NCBI GenBank assembly: GCA_014728035.1
Contig: WJMJ01000078.1
Coordinates: 62,001 to 126,000, forward strand
Direction of reading: 5' to 3'
DNA: 64,000 bases
Source: Promethearchaeota archaeon
GTDB taxonomy: Archaea; Asgardarchaeota; Thorarchaeia; Thorarchaeales; Thorarchaeaceae
Of the stretch, positions 51,239 to 59,894 are shown piece after piece. Numbering within the stretch: position 1 is the first letter of the stretch; each line of letters starts with the position of its first letter. The position numbers and the translations under genes are program-made. The notes under the pieces were generated by a model that saw nothing but the letters and a program-made list of their open reading frames with translations, ran no database searches and had not been told where the DNA came from.

Positions 51239-51908
51239 ACCAAGACTTCGCCATTTGATATGAGGCAATTGCGGATTTCTTCCCATTATGTTTTAATGGA
51301 TTCATATGACCAGGTAGTGCAATATCAAAATCCAAAGAGGTAATTCTCTCAAGCGATTTTACCAGTGTTTTCCCATCACCTCCCGGAAAATCAACACGGC
51401 CAAAGCTACCACCAGGAAACATTGTGTCACCAGTAAATAGGATTGGAGTATCTTGTACTTTGAGACAAATCGAACCAGTTGAATGCCCAGGAGTGTGGTA
51501 CACTCTAAGTTTAATCGTTCCCAAGTCTAATATTGACCCCTCTTCCAGTATGCCCTTTATGGTGATGGGTGGGAAATCATGTCCAAAATTCTGAGACAAA
51601 GTACCACTAGTATCTCCATTGTTTATTCTATCAGCTTCTGCTTTATGAAGATGAATTGTGACCTCTGATTCGTCTAATATTGGTAAAACCCCTCCAATAT
51701 GATCGATATGTGAATGAGTAAGAACGATATCAGTAATATCCTTCAGTTCGATACCAACAGCATTCAAATCTCGTTTCAATCTGCCGTGATTCATACCAGT
51801 TCCTGCATCGATTAGTACAATATGATCTTCATGTTTGATTAGCCCAATATTGGAGTCAAAGGTGTTAGATGTTCTAAAATAGATGTTCTCAGTGATACTG
51901 TCAAACAA
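51228..51908 (-). CDS. MBL-fold metallohydrolase (glyoxalase II-like)
   Basis: The 226-residue zinc enzyme has the HSHIDHIGG motif near residue 65, a second His in HTPGHSTG near 137, Asp in FTGDTMFPGGSFGRVDF near 156, and a final His in ALPGHMNP. The order is that of glyoxalase II or small-molecule hydrolases. It starts at TTG 51908 with a GGAGG site inside the preceding aminotransferase stop region (2-nt gap), so the two form an operon. The substrate is not evident. Confidence 0.82.
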   Translation of the reverse strand: MFDSITENIYFRTSNTFDSNIGLIKHEDHIVLIDAGTGMNHGRLKRDLNAVGIELKDITDIVLTHSHIDHIGGVLPILDESEVTIHLHKAEADRINNGDTSGTLSQNFGHDFPPITIKGILEEGSILDLGTIKLRVYHTPGHSTGSICLKVQDTPILFTGDTMFPGGSFGRVDFPGGDGKTLVKSLERITSLDFDIALPGHMNPLKHNGKKSAIASYQMAKSWFKV

Positions 51909-51910
51909 TA

Positions 51911-53047
51911 TTAATCGCCTCCCGTTTCCAGTTTTTCTATCAATCGGTCTATATCGTCAAAAGAGTTGTAAAAGTGTGGAGAAACTCTAAGTCTTCCATT
52001 TCGAACAGAACAATGAATACCATCCTTATGTAAATCCTTTTGCAAATCATCTGCACCATGTGGTGCACAAGAAACGATTGCAGATCGATTCTTTTCTGGA
52101 AAATCATAGAATGGAATGGATTCTTCTTCTAATCTCTTACGTAGATAGTCAGCGATAGAAATTGCTGCGTGTTCACGAGTTTCACCGGGTATGCTCAATA
52201 AAACTCTGAGTGACTCGTGGAAGCCAACATAGGCAGCCATAGCTGGAGACCCAACAATGAATCTTGTTGCATCTGGCATTAGTTCTCGTTCGTGGTAGTG
52301 AAATTCCCAGAGATTCTTTACACCCCACCATCCAAGGTAGCGTGGTTTAACTTGTTCAAGTATTTCTTCTTTGATATAAACAAATCCAGACCCAATAGGC
52401 CCGATTAACCATTTTGCGGATTGAGCGGCTGCAAAGTCTACATCCGATAAGACCAAGTCAGTATCCACACATCCAGCAGCTTGAATTATATCTGAAACTA
52501 AGAAAGCATTGCTTTCATGAACTATTTTTGCAAGACCAGACAAATCAATCCTATACCCTGAGGCAAATTGAACCTGACTGACTGATACAACTCGGGTATG
52601 TTTGTCAATTTTTTCAGCAAATCTTTCAATTGGAACTGCACCATTAACAGATTTCACAACTCGTAGTTCAACATCATATAGCTTCGAAATGTTTTGCCAT
52701 GGAACGTAATTAGCAGGAAATTCCAAGTCACATATTACAATGTTTGACCCCTCAGGATATGAAATCCCATGTCCAAAGGCATTGATTCCTTCAGAGGTGT
52801 TAGGGACGAAACCGTATTGCTTGTAATGACCACCCAACAAGTTAGCAAGATGCTCGCGAGTGCTTTTGAGTAATGCAAGGGTTTCCTGAAAAGAACCAAT
52901 AGCTCTGATTTTGTTATCGAGGTATTCCTTCATTGCATCAATAGTGCTTTTTGGAGGGATTCCTGTTGACGCATTATTTAGATAGGTCATATCTTTCAAG
53001 GTGGGAAACTGGGAATTGATTAGTTCCTGATTGATTGTTCCAGACAT
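51911..53047 (-). CDS. Class V PLP aminotransferase-like (cysteine desulfurase fold)
   Basis: The 378-residue enzyme has the N-terminal MTYLNNASTGIPPKSTIDAM, the aspartate region HESNAFLVSDIIQAAGCVDTD (Asp that supports PLP), and the PLP lysine in AAQSAKWLIGPIGSGF near residue 206. It resembles class V enzymes of the SufS/kynureninase group, without a conserved Cys loop that would mark a desulfurase. It is the first gene of the pair with the MBL-fold enzyme. The ATG has no clear Shine-Dalgarno. Substrate unknown. Confidence 0.82.
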   Translation of the reverse strand: MSGTINQELINSQFPTLKDMTYLNNASTGIPPKSTIDAMKEYLDNKIRAIGSFQETLALLKSTREHLANLLGGHYKQYGFVPNTSEGINAFGHGISYPEGSNIVICDLEFPANYVPWQNISKLYDVELRVVKSVNGAVPIERFAEKIDKHTRVVSVSQVQFASGYRIDLSGLAKIVHESNAFLVSDIIQAAGCVDTDLVLSDVDFAAAQSAKWLIGPIGSGFVYIKEEILEQVKPRYLGWWGVKNLWEFHYHERELMPDATRFIVGSPAMAAYVGFHESLRVLLSIPGETREHAAISIADYLRKRLEEESIPFYDFPEKNRSAIVSCAPHGADDLQKDLHKDGIHCSVRNGRLRVSPHFYNSFDDIDRLIEKLETGGD

Positions 53048-53130
53048 AGGAAGTCTATGTAGCTTGGCTTCTGATAAAGCTCACTAAAGAACGTCCCCAA
53101 AGTTTAAGACTATCAACCGCACTATGTCGG

Positions 53131-53979
53131 TTGGAGAGAGGTTTGTCCCGAATCAAAAGATGGATCTCCCGACTTAGAGGTACCAGTGAAGAAGAGAACG
53201 AGATAGAGTCTACTGAAACCTCCTCGGAAGAACATAGAAAAGCCAAAACAACCGACAGTTCTAAGACAGTCAGTTCTATGAATCTCACACCACCTCCTAA
53301 TGGAACCTTAATCGCATCTGAGAAAGGAATGCTGATAGATCGTGAGGTTACAACTGAACTAGCTCAAAGGGCTCAAATCACTCGCCAACGGGTAGAAGAA
53401 ATTGTTCCGGGAAAAGCAATAAAACGTGATAAACAAGGGCGAGTTCACATTAAAATCGTGTTCTATGGCCCATCACTATCTGGAAAAACAACAGCTCTTA
53501 GATGGCTTTTTGCAAATGTGCGATCTTTATCAAAAGGAAAAATAGTTGAGATTGCGGATGAGCTAGGACGTACTACATTCTTTGATTTTGTGCCAATTGC
53601 AGCAAACGAGAAAATCGTATTTGATGTCTTTACTGTAGCTGGACAGAGACGTCATGCGCAAAGCAGAATCACAGTTCTTCGTGATGTGGATGGACTGATA
53701 TTTATGGCGGATAGTCAACCAGAGCAAATGAATGAAAATTTGGCTTCCATCCAAGAACTACGTATTGCCCTAGGAACAGATAGACTATCCACGATGCCCA
53801 TTGTAGTATCATTGAATAAAAGAGACCTTCCGAACGCTCTACCCATTGACTATATGGTAAGAATGCTTGACTTAGAAGGGTTACCTGTCTTTCCAACTAT
53901 TGCTACAGAAGGAAAGAATTTACTAAGAATGTTTCAACGTGTTTTGCGTGACGCATTGATTTTCAAGATAGGAATATGA
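53131..53979 (+). CDS. MglA-like small GTPase with a long charged N-terminus
   Basis: The 282-residue protein has a poorly conserved N-terminal stretch (about 1-100, rich in Glu, Lys and Ser) and then a GTPase domain of MglA type. G1 is YGPSLSGKT at 112-120. ADELGRTTFFDFVPI is the MglA switch region. FTVAGQRRH replaces the usual DTxGQ. G4 NKRD is at 229-232. MglA and its relatives control polarity or motility together with Roadblock (MglB-like) proteins, and two Roadblock genes occur in this window. TTG at 53131 is the working start. The true start may be downstream. Confidence 0.8.
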   Translation: MERGLSRIKRWISRLRGTSEEENEIESTETSSEEHRKAKTTDSSKTVSSMNLTPPPNGTLIASEKGMLIDREVTTELAQRAQITRQRVEEIVPGKAIKRDKQGRVHIKIVFYGPSLSGKTTALRWLFANVRSLSKGKIVEIADELGRTTFFDFVPIAANEKIVFDVFTVAGQRRHAQSRITVLRDVDGLIFMADSQPEQMNENLASIQELRIALGTDRLSTMPIVVSLNKRDLPNALPIDYMVRMLDLEGLPVFPTIATEGKNLLRMFQRVLRDALIFKIGI

Positions 53980-53981
53980 AA

Positions 53982-54722
53982 TTACTCGTCCTTTTCAAGC
54001 AACGGCAATTTCCCTCGTTCAAGTTGTCCAACTAATTCCATCAATTCTTCAATGGCTTCTTCAATGATAATCCGACCCTTATCTGCACTTGCATCCAATG
54101 GATTCCCATAAATCGCATTTGGTAACAAATCTTCACGATATCTAGCAGAAACAATACGGTATTTGGTTTCCACACGACCTGCAACCATCTTCGCTTCATC
54201 AACTAAATCAGGTCTGACAAAAAGCATCTCAGAAGTTTCATCCTCAGCTGCATGACCTTCTGGAGTTGTGAGTACGACTTTTCTAGCTGTTTTGGCAAAG
54301 TCTATCCACCAGTTTACGATTATTACAGCATGTTCGCCTTCCGCGGTTGCTCTCTTTGCAGCTTGTTGCAGCAATGCAGCATTAGGACCGTGTCCATTCA
54401 AAGCAATGATGAAGCGAAATCCGTGATTGAAAACCGACTTCATCACATCATGATAGAGATGAACTAAGGTCTCGGGGGAAACTGATACTGTACCTGCAAA
54501 GGGGTCAAACGACCAGCTATCACCGTAAGGAATTGGAGGAAGCACTAATGCATTGGTTTCTTTTGCTATCTTTTCAGCTAGATAGTCTGGGAGAATTGTA
54601 TCGGTTCCAAGAGGAAGATGTTTTCCATGAGCTTCCAAAGCACCAGTAATTAATACCACAACTTCAGTTCTATTGGATGCATCAATAAAGTCAGGATGAG
54701 TCAGTTCTGTCCAGAGTGGCAT
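53982..54722 (-). CDS. Creatininase-family amidohydrolase
   Basis: The 246-residue metal hydrolase has the N-terminal VVLITGALEAHGKHLPLGTDTILPDYLAEKI and the later FRFIIALNGHGPNAALLQQAA metal motifs, typical of the creatininase superfamily. Archaeal members include riboflavin- and F420-pathway FAPy deformylase (ArfB) and peptide-modification enzymes. I cannot tell which. ATG at 54722 has GAGATTGAT upstream. A TATA-like ATATTTAATATAATA lies about 30 nt further upstream. It ends 2 nt after the convergent MglA-like GTPase stop. Confidence 0.85.
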   Translation of the reverse strand: MPLWTELTHPDFIDASNRTEVVVLITGALEAHGKHLPLGTDTILPDYLAEKIAKETNALVLPPIPYGDSWSFDPFAGTVSVSPETLVHLYHDVMKSVFNHGFRFIIALNGHGPNAALLQQAAKRATAEGEHAVIIVNWWIDFAKTARKVVLTTPEGHAAEDETSEMLFVRPDLVDEAKMVAGRVETKYRIVSARYREDLLPNAIYGNPLDASADKGRIIIEEAIEELMELVGQLERGKLPLLEKDE

Positions 54723-54892
54723 ATCAATCTCAACTCTGTGGGGTTAGAAGTATTATATTAAATATTACATCTGACTCGAAAATTAGGATAACTTACCGAA
54801 AAGGTAATTAAACAAATATGTCGTCCAGCTAAATAACGCAAATAACATAGTCTATTTCGTATTATTTGCACTTTATACTTTATCAAATATGT

Positions 54893-55002
54893 AGCCCCGT
54901 GGTGTAGCGGTCCATCATGAGGGGTTCTGGAACCGCTGAGCTTCCAGTGCTCTTCGATAGGATCTCCCCTTGACCCAGGTTCGAGTCCTGGCGGGGCTAC
55001 CA
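54893..55002 (+). tRNA. tRNA-Gln (anticodon CUG), with intron and encoded CCA
   Basis: The acceptor stem AGCCCCG (54893-54899) pairs with CGGGGCT (54992-54998), followed by discriminator A and encoded CCA. The T arm is CCAGG-TTCGAGT-CCTGG. The anticodon stem is AGGGG (54920-54924) with CCCCT (54966-54970), and the loop reads T-T-CTG-G with anticodon CTG at 54927-54929, which decodes CAG. A 34-nt intron sits at the canonical 37/38 site. The mature tRNA is about 76 nt and its variable loop is 4 nt. D-arm features (TGGTGTAGCGGTCC) match archaeal Gln tRNAs. A TATA-like TTTATACT lies just upstream, and T-rich sequence follows the CCA. Confidence 0.92.
54931..54964 (+). other. tRNA-Gln intron with bulge-helix-bulge splice sites
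   Basis: The intron starts after G37 (54930) and ends before position 38 (54965). TTCT (54925-54928) pairs with AGGA (54959-54962) as the 4-bp central helix. Three-base bulges GGA (54929-54931) and TCT (54963-54965) flank it, and each is cut between its second and third base, as expected for the archaeal splicing endonuclease. GAGC/GCTC (54938-54952) forms the intron hairpin. Confidence 0.78.
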
Positions 55003-55160
55003 TTTTTCATCAATCTTTAGACTAAGATGAAATTCTCAATGAGCAGGAACTGCTTTCCAAAAATAGACGTTATCGTTTTTTTATACTCAATACAGGGTTT
55101 TTTATAGAAAACCTATAGATTTATAGGGAAGCCTTTCTACAACGTCATGGAGAAAAAAAA

Positions 55161-55243
55161 CCGCATTATAGAAGTATATTTCTCTTTACGCTTGAATCTG
55201 TCCTTTCCCTCCCGGCGGCCAGACATAGCATAATATAATGCGG
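55161..55243. repeat. Long inverted repeat with GC-rich interior
   Basis: CCGCATTATA (55161-55170) and TATAATGCGG (55234-55243) are exact complements. They enclose 63 nt containing CCCTCCCGGCGGCC, which stands out against the A/T-rich surroundings. The roughly 320-nt gap between tRNA-Gln and the Roadblock gene otherwise has only T runs and TATA-like elements. It could be a small RNA or a protein-binding site. Confidence 0.45.
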
Positions 55244-55285
55244 AATCTCCACATAATTTTCAAAATTTTACAAAAACAAGCATAA

Positions 55286-55311
55286 GTCTTGGGAATAAAA
55301 ATCCCCAAGAC
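55286..55311 (-). terminator. Terminator of Roadblock gene
   Basis: GTCTTGGG (55286-55293) pairs with CCCAAGAC (55304-55311). On the minus strand it is followed by a T-rich sequence, 15 nt after the Roadblock gene stop. Confidence 0.6.
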
Positions 55312-55326
55312 ATTGAATTATTGAAT

Positions 55327-55689
55327 CTATAGAAGGTTCTCGATTTCCTTCTGGGCCCTGTCAACTTCAAATTCAATGAGACCGACTTTAGCATCTGGTG
55401 GTGCAGTTGCAATAAGAATAGTCTTGCCAATGTGTCGTACAATGACTAAGCTGTCTTCCCCATCAATTTCAATCGATTCCATATCTCCCGAATTCAGAAC
55501 TTTTCCAACTCGTGTTCCAATTGAAAGCATTGCTGCACCCATAGCAGCTACGGCTCGTTCATCAACATCAGAGTGCAATGATGCACAAATCAGTTGTCCC
55601 TTGTCAGTAACAAGAGCAGATCCGTTTACATCAGAACCTTGTTCTAAACCTCGTAGGATATCTGTTAAATCTTGTATCTTTTGGCTCAT
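55327..55689 (-). CDS. Roadblock/LC7-domain protein (second copy)
   Basis: The 120-residue single-domain Roadblock protein (IQDLTDILRGLEQGSDVNGSALVTDKGQLICASLHSDV, AVAAMGAAMLSIGTRVGKVL, SLVIVRHIGKTILIATAPPDAKVGLIEFEVDRAQKEI) is similar in layout to the copy at 45.6 kb but clearly diverged. ATG at 55689 has an AGGGG site. It is transcribed alone and ends with its own terminator. It probably partners a small GTPase as MglB does in bacteria. Which GTPase is unknown. Confidence 0.87.
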   Translation of the reverse strand: MSQKIQDLTDILRGLEQGSDVNGSALVTDKGQLICASLHSDVDERAVAAMGAAMLSIGTRVGKVLNSGDMESIEIDGEDSLVIVRHIGKTILIATAPPDAKVGLIEFEVDRAQKEIENLL

Positions 55690-55886
55690 TTTAATCCCCT
55701 TGCATTACTAGGACCTCTTCATATATTGAGAGGTTCACTGATTTGGATAACACTCATACTCTTTTAATCTAATTTCGAATGTCCTCAAGACAAGGGTGTC
55801 GATATTTTACATCGAGCATTAATTTACAGTCTTTACAACAACCTTCTTATCGGACAAACTATCTATTTTAATTGGAAGAATGAGAT

Positions 55887-56666
55887 ATGGAAACCGTTGA
55901 GAAAGGCTGGGATGAGTTCTGGGCCGAATTATTTAGAGTCAAACATCGCTCCACTATTCCAGGAATTCAACAATACGATAATCTTGTAGTGGATTTCTGT
56001 ATTGAAACGTTAAAGCTTCAAGAAGGCGATGAGATTCTGGATATCGCTTGTGGTGCTGGAGATCATAGTATCAAATTTGCCCAAAAAGGATTACAAGTTA
56101 CTGGATTTGACATTTCACAAACACTGATTGCCGTAGCAGACAAAAAAGCAAGTGATGCGGGAGTAGAAGTAAATCTCTTTCGTGGAGACATGAGAGAAAT
56201 TAATTTTGTTAAGCGCTTTAGCGGAGCAGTGATACTGAGCCACAGTTTTGGTTTCTTTAACCACGAGGAAAATCTTAGAGTTCTGGAGGGATCTTTCAAT
56301 GCGTTAATTGATGGTGGTCGTCTCCTGCTTGATTTAATGAATCCATATAATCTACCAAAATTCCAGAAAACCTGGTCAAAGATTGAAAACGGGTACCTTC
56401 TTAGCGAACCACATTCACTAGATGCTCCCTCTGGAGTGCTCAAGGGAAGACCTGCTTTATTCGTTGACAGCGAAAAGGCCCGTATTATTCTGATGGATCA
56501 AGATGCAATGTCCAACAACGATATCCGAATGTATACCGCTCTGGAAATTCGAGCCATGTTGGAAGATGTTGGGTTCAAACGAATCGAATTGTTTGGTCAG
56601 AATAAACTTCCAAAGATGCCCTATTCTGCAAATTGCGAACGAATGGTTGTTATTGCTGAGAAATAA
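55887..56666 (+). CDS. Class I SAM-dependent methyltransferase
   Basis: The 259-residue enzyme has motif I LDIACGAGDHS near residue 52, then GFDISQTLIAVADKKA and the motif IV region AVILSHSFGFFNHEENLRVLEG. It is a small-molecule or metabolite methyltransferase of unknown substrate. ATG at 55887 lies in an A/T-rich context with no strong Shine-Dalgarno. Its 3' neighbour is a convergent membrane-protein gene. No operon partner is visible. Confidence 0.85.
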   Translation: METVEKGWDEFWAELFRVKHRSTIPGIQQYDNLVVDFCIETLKLQEGDEILDIACGAGDHSIKFAQKGLQVTGFDISQTLIAVADKKASDAGVEVNLFRGDMREINFVKRFSGAVILSHSFGFFNHEENLRVLEGSFNALIDGGRLLLDLMNPYNLPKFQKTWSKIENGYLLSEPHSLDAPSGVLKGRPALFVDSEKARIILMDQDAMSNNDIRMYTALEIRAMLEDVGFKRIELFGQNKLPKMPYSANCERMVVIAEK

Positions 56667-56681
56667 TATCAATTTGCCATA

Positions 56682-57353
56682 TCATTCAAGATGGGGCGGT
56701 AATTGAAGAGTTGTCTCAGGCCCTTGATAAACAGCAGCAATATGCATAATCGTATGACTTAGTATTGCTCCGAGTGGATTGAGACTTATGAGATAGGCTA
56801 TTGTGATAAGACTGTTTCCAATTAAAACGAATGCCATGCTCTTGTTGCGAAACTCTTGATATCCAATATGATACAAAAGAGTCGCGAATATGCTTGCAGC
56901 GAAACTAGTTACTAATGCAATAACTGTTCCCCACCATAAACTAGTAAATCCTACCATTTCGAAGCTTTTCCATATGATAACAACTGGAACAACATTCAGT
57001 ACTAGAGAGTCAATAATTCCATAGATTACACCGAACCAGAGAAGTTGTCCTATTAGTTTACTTCCAGTATTGGTTTGAGATTTTGGTTGATTTCGAACAG
57101 TTTTTACAAGAAATCCTCCAACAATTACTCCCACAACTATACCATATATCCAATTTTCAATAATCAAATTTAGAAAACTGATATTGTTTAGTGAGAAGAA
57201 GAAATATAGAAATACTGACATAATTAGGACATAAGGAATAAGAAAGTACTTTCTTTCAAGCTCTAGCTTGTTTGAAAATATGGCAGAAATGAATAGTCCT
57301 AGCAATCCTGTCAGTAGAATCCAAACTAATGAACCAATGAACACTTCAATCAT
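56682..57353 (-). CDS. Hypothetical multi-pass membrane protein
   Basis: The 223-residue protein has about seven membrane segments in sequence (residues 5-25, 35-55, 60-80, 100-120, 125-150, 160-175, 185-205). I do not recognise a family. It has no charged motif that would mark a transporter or enzyme. The ATG at 57353 is close to the EF2 upstream region, on the opposite strand. The gap between the two genes is 224 nt and holds the EF2 promoter and leader. Confidence 0.6.
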   Translation of the reverse strand: MIEVFIGSLVWILLTGLLGLFISAIFSNKLELERKYFLIPYVLIMSVFLYFFFSLNNISFLNLIIENWIYGIVVGVIVGGFLVKTVRNQPKSQTNTGSKLIGQLLWFGVIYGIIDSLVLNVVPVVIIWKSFEMVGFTSLWWGTVIALVTSFAASIFATLLYHIGYQEFRNKSMAFVLIGNSLITIAYLISLNPLGAILSHTIMHIAAVYQGPETTLQLPPHLE

Positions 57354-57453
57354 GATTATTGAAACCTGTTCTTATGCAATCTAAAGATGATTTTTCTGAC
57401 TAATAGACTTGAAGTTGTCGCAACACGTTTCTTGTCATTATATCCTATGACGA

Positions 57454-57577
57454 TAATCTTTTAAGATTCCATTAGGGCTGTCGCGCAAGCCACTGGTATA
57501 GAAAACAGTGACCTCAGCTAGTTCTTTTCGGAACTATACGATTTCAAGTTGGGGTCAGGCTATCATGATAAATATGG
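57454..57577 (+). promoter_or_regulatory. EF2 promoter and structured leader
   Basis: TATA-like CTTTTAAGA at 57454-57462 suggests transcription from about 57482. The leader carries three hairpins: GGCT/AGCC, CACTG/CAGTG and TAGTTC/GAACTA, within about 70 nt before the GTG start. Confidence 0.45.
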
Positions 57578-59800
57578 GTGAACAAAGTGGTAAAGATTAA
57601 AGATCCCGACGCGATCAAACGACTAATCAAATCTGATGATTATTCCCACAAGAGAATTGTATCAATTAGTGCACATATCGACCATGGAAAGACTACAACA
57701 TCGGACTATCTCATGCGTCGAGCAGGTCTTATGAGTGACGCTGCAGCTGGACAAGCTCTAATGACTGATAGTGATGAGGAAGAACAAGAGAGAGGTATAA
57801 CTATCTTTACTAGTGTCGTTCTTCTCAACTTCGAAGTTGATGACCAAGAATATCTGGTGCAACTATCAGACACTCCTGGACACCTTTCCTTCACTGGAGA
57901 AGTATCACGTGCATTGCGTGCTAGCGATGGAGCAGTTATCCTAGTAGATGCACTTGAAGGTGTAATGACTCAGACAGAAACGAATATCCGGCTAGCTGTA
58001 GGTGGAGAAGCTTGCAAACCAGTCCTATTCATCAACAAGGTTGACCGATTAATTAACGAATTGAAATTACCTCCTAAGAAGGTCTACGAACGAATTGACA
58101 TTATTATTGCCAAGGTAAACGAATTAATCAAAAAGGTAGCACCTGCTGAATTCGGTCCAGATTGGCGTGTCAGTTTCCAAGAAGGTACTGTTGCTATTGG
58201 AAGTGCAAAGACTGGCTGGGCTTTTACGATGAAAACTCTTGAAAAGAGAGGTATCAAACCACTTGTTGTCTTTGAGAAATATGATGAGGGTGATGAACGT
58301 TGGCTCCGTGAAAACCTGCCATTGGATGAAGCTCTCCTAGAAATGATTGTATACCATCTACCAAATCCAAAAGATGCACAGAAATACAAGATTCCAAGAA
58401 TCTGGACTGGAGACCTAGACAGCCCTGAAGGAAAAGCATTGCTATCCTGTGATAGAGATGGTCCTCTATTGGGAATGATTACAAAAATCTTTGTGGACCC
58501 AAAGAGTAAACGTCCTACTTTGATCGGTAGAGTATTTTCTGGAACGTTACGTTCAGGTCAAGAAATTCGATTAGTCGGAATGAAACAAAACGCTCGTGTA
58601 CGCCGACTTGGTGTTCAAGAGATAACAGATATTCTAGACATGGAAGAAATACCTGCAGGAAATCTGTTCTCGATTTTCGGATTCATGTGTCCATCAGGAG
58701 AATCGTTCACAGACCCCGACTCCGAAATGCAAGGATTTGAACAGATTGAGTATGTTAGCGAACCTGTCGTGAGTAGAAGCATTAAGCCAGTTGACCCACA
58801 GGATATTGCCAAGCTTGGTGAAGTGGTTTCAAAATGGATTATGGCAGATCCTACAGCACGATTTGTCCATGACAAGGAGTCTGGTGAATATCGACTTGAT
58901 GGAATCGATCCACTTCAGATTGAGATTCTTACAAAACGTGTACACGAACAGGTGAAGATTCATGTTTCTGAGCCGATTATTGTATACCGTGAGAAAATTC
59001 ATGAACGTGGTGACGAATTCCACACAAAGTCACCTAATGGTCACAACCGTCTACGACTATACATAGAACCACTTGATGAGAAAACTGTTGAGCTGATAAA
59101 GAAGAATAAGATCAAGGCTGAACAGAACGCTCGCGAACGTGCAAGAATACTTCGTGACGAAGCAGGCTGGGATGCAAAAGAAGCAAGAAAGATTCTTGAT
59201 ATCTATGAATCATGTATGCTTGTTGATGCTATGAGTGGAGTGCAGAGATTTGATAGAATCTACTCGTATCTCGAAACTACTTTCAGAGAGTTTGTTGATG
59301 AAGGACCACTCGCTCACGAACCAATTATGGGTGTAAAGGTCGTCTTGACTGATGCAACTGTTCACAGTGATCCTGCTCACACAGGATATAATGAAGTTGC
59401 TACCATGACTAGCGCTGGTCTCAATCTATCATTCTTAACAGCAAAACCACAGCTTTACGAACCAGTTCTCAATGCTGATATCAAGACCCCTACTGATACT
59501 CAAGGTCAGGTCATCAAAGTACTAACGGGTCATCGTGGCCAGATTGTAACCATTGAAGGCGAGGAGGATTCTGTAACCGTGAAAGGTACTCTTCCAACCG
59601 CTGAAACAATTGGTATTGCTGATGAGTTCCGAAGTGCAACAGCTGGAAGAAGCTTCTTTGGATACGAATTCCGTGGCTTTGAACCACTGCCCTCAAACAT
59701 GCAAGAACCCAAAGTGCTTGAAATTAGAGCACGGAAAGGTATGCCTGAGGAACTACCCAACCTTGGTTCTTGGAGCCGATGGGTATACAAACGAACCTAA
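57578..59800 (+). CDS. fusA: Translation elongation factor 2 with unusual diphthamide loop
   Basis: The 740-residue EF2 moves tRNA and mRNA on the ribosome. G1 is AHIDHGKT at residues 32-39, G3 DTPGH near 107, G4 NKVD near 160, and the five-domain length is normal. The residue aligned with diphthamide is His601 (codon 59378), in DPAHTGYNEV instead of the usual HRG-GQ loop, so the modification context is not the standard one. Some Asgard lineages carry EF2 paralogues with altered loops and no diphthamide genes. GTG at 57578 is the start. A structured leader and a TATA box precede it. It is transcribed alone with a terminator after the stop. Confidence 0.92.
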   Translation: MNKVVKIKDPDAIKRLIKSDDYSHKRIVSISAHIDHGKTTTSDYLMRRAGLMSDAAAGQALMTDSDEEEQERGITIFTSVVLLNFEVDDQEYLVQLSDTPGHLSFTGEVSRALRASDGAVILVDALEGVMTQTETNIRLAVGGEACKPVLFINKVDRLINELKLPPKKVYERIDIIIAKVNELIKKVAPAEFGPDWRVSFQEGTVAIGSAKTGWAFTMKTLEKRGIKPLVVFEKYDEGDERWLRENLPLDEALLEMIVYHLPNPKDAQKYKIPRIWTGDLDSPEGKALLSCDRDGPLLGMITKIFVDPKSKRPTLIGRVFSGTLRSGQEIRLVGMKQNARVRRLGVQEITDILDMEEIPAGNLFSIFGFMCPSGESFTDPDSEMQGFEQIEYVSEPVVSRSIKPVDPQDIAKLGEVVSKWIMADPTARFVHDKESGEYRLDGIDPLQIEILTKRVHEQVKIHVSEPIIVYREKIHERGDEFHTKSPNGHNRLRLYIEPLDEKTVELIKKNKIKAEQNARERARILRDEAGWDAKEARKILDIYESCMLVDAMSGVQRFDRIYSYLETTFREFVDEGPLAHEPIMGVKVVLTDATVHSDPAHTGYNEVATMTSAGLNLSFLTAKPQLYEPVLNADIKTPTDTQGQVIKVLTGHRGQIVTIEGEEDSVTVKGTLPTAETIGIADEFRSATAGRSFFGYEFRGFEPLPSNMQEPKVLEIRARKGMPEELPNLGSWSRWVYKRT

Positions 59801-59811
59801 AATGAATCAAT

Positions 59812-59836
59812 AAGTGACGGAATCCCGTCACTTTTT
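59812..59836 (+). terminator. EF2 terminator
   Basis: AAGTGACGG (59812-59820) pairs with CCGTCACTT (59825-59833), with loop AATC, followed by TTTTT and further T-rich sequence, 12 nt after the EF2 stop. Confidence 0.75.
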
Positions 59837-59894
59837 CATTTCTTTTTCTCAAAGCAGTTATTTGCTAGTCTGATGTTATTTGTTATGAAATATT

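Noticed and set aside
54891..55001. tRNA-Sec, because GTAGCCCCG/CGGGGCTAC could form a 9-bp acceptor stem
   Set aside because: The anticodon is CUG, the variable loop is 4 nt, and the D, T and intron features match tRNA-Gln.
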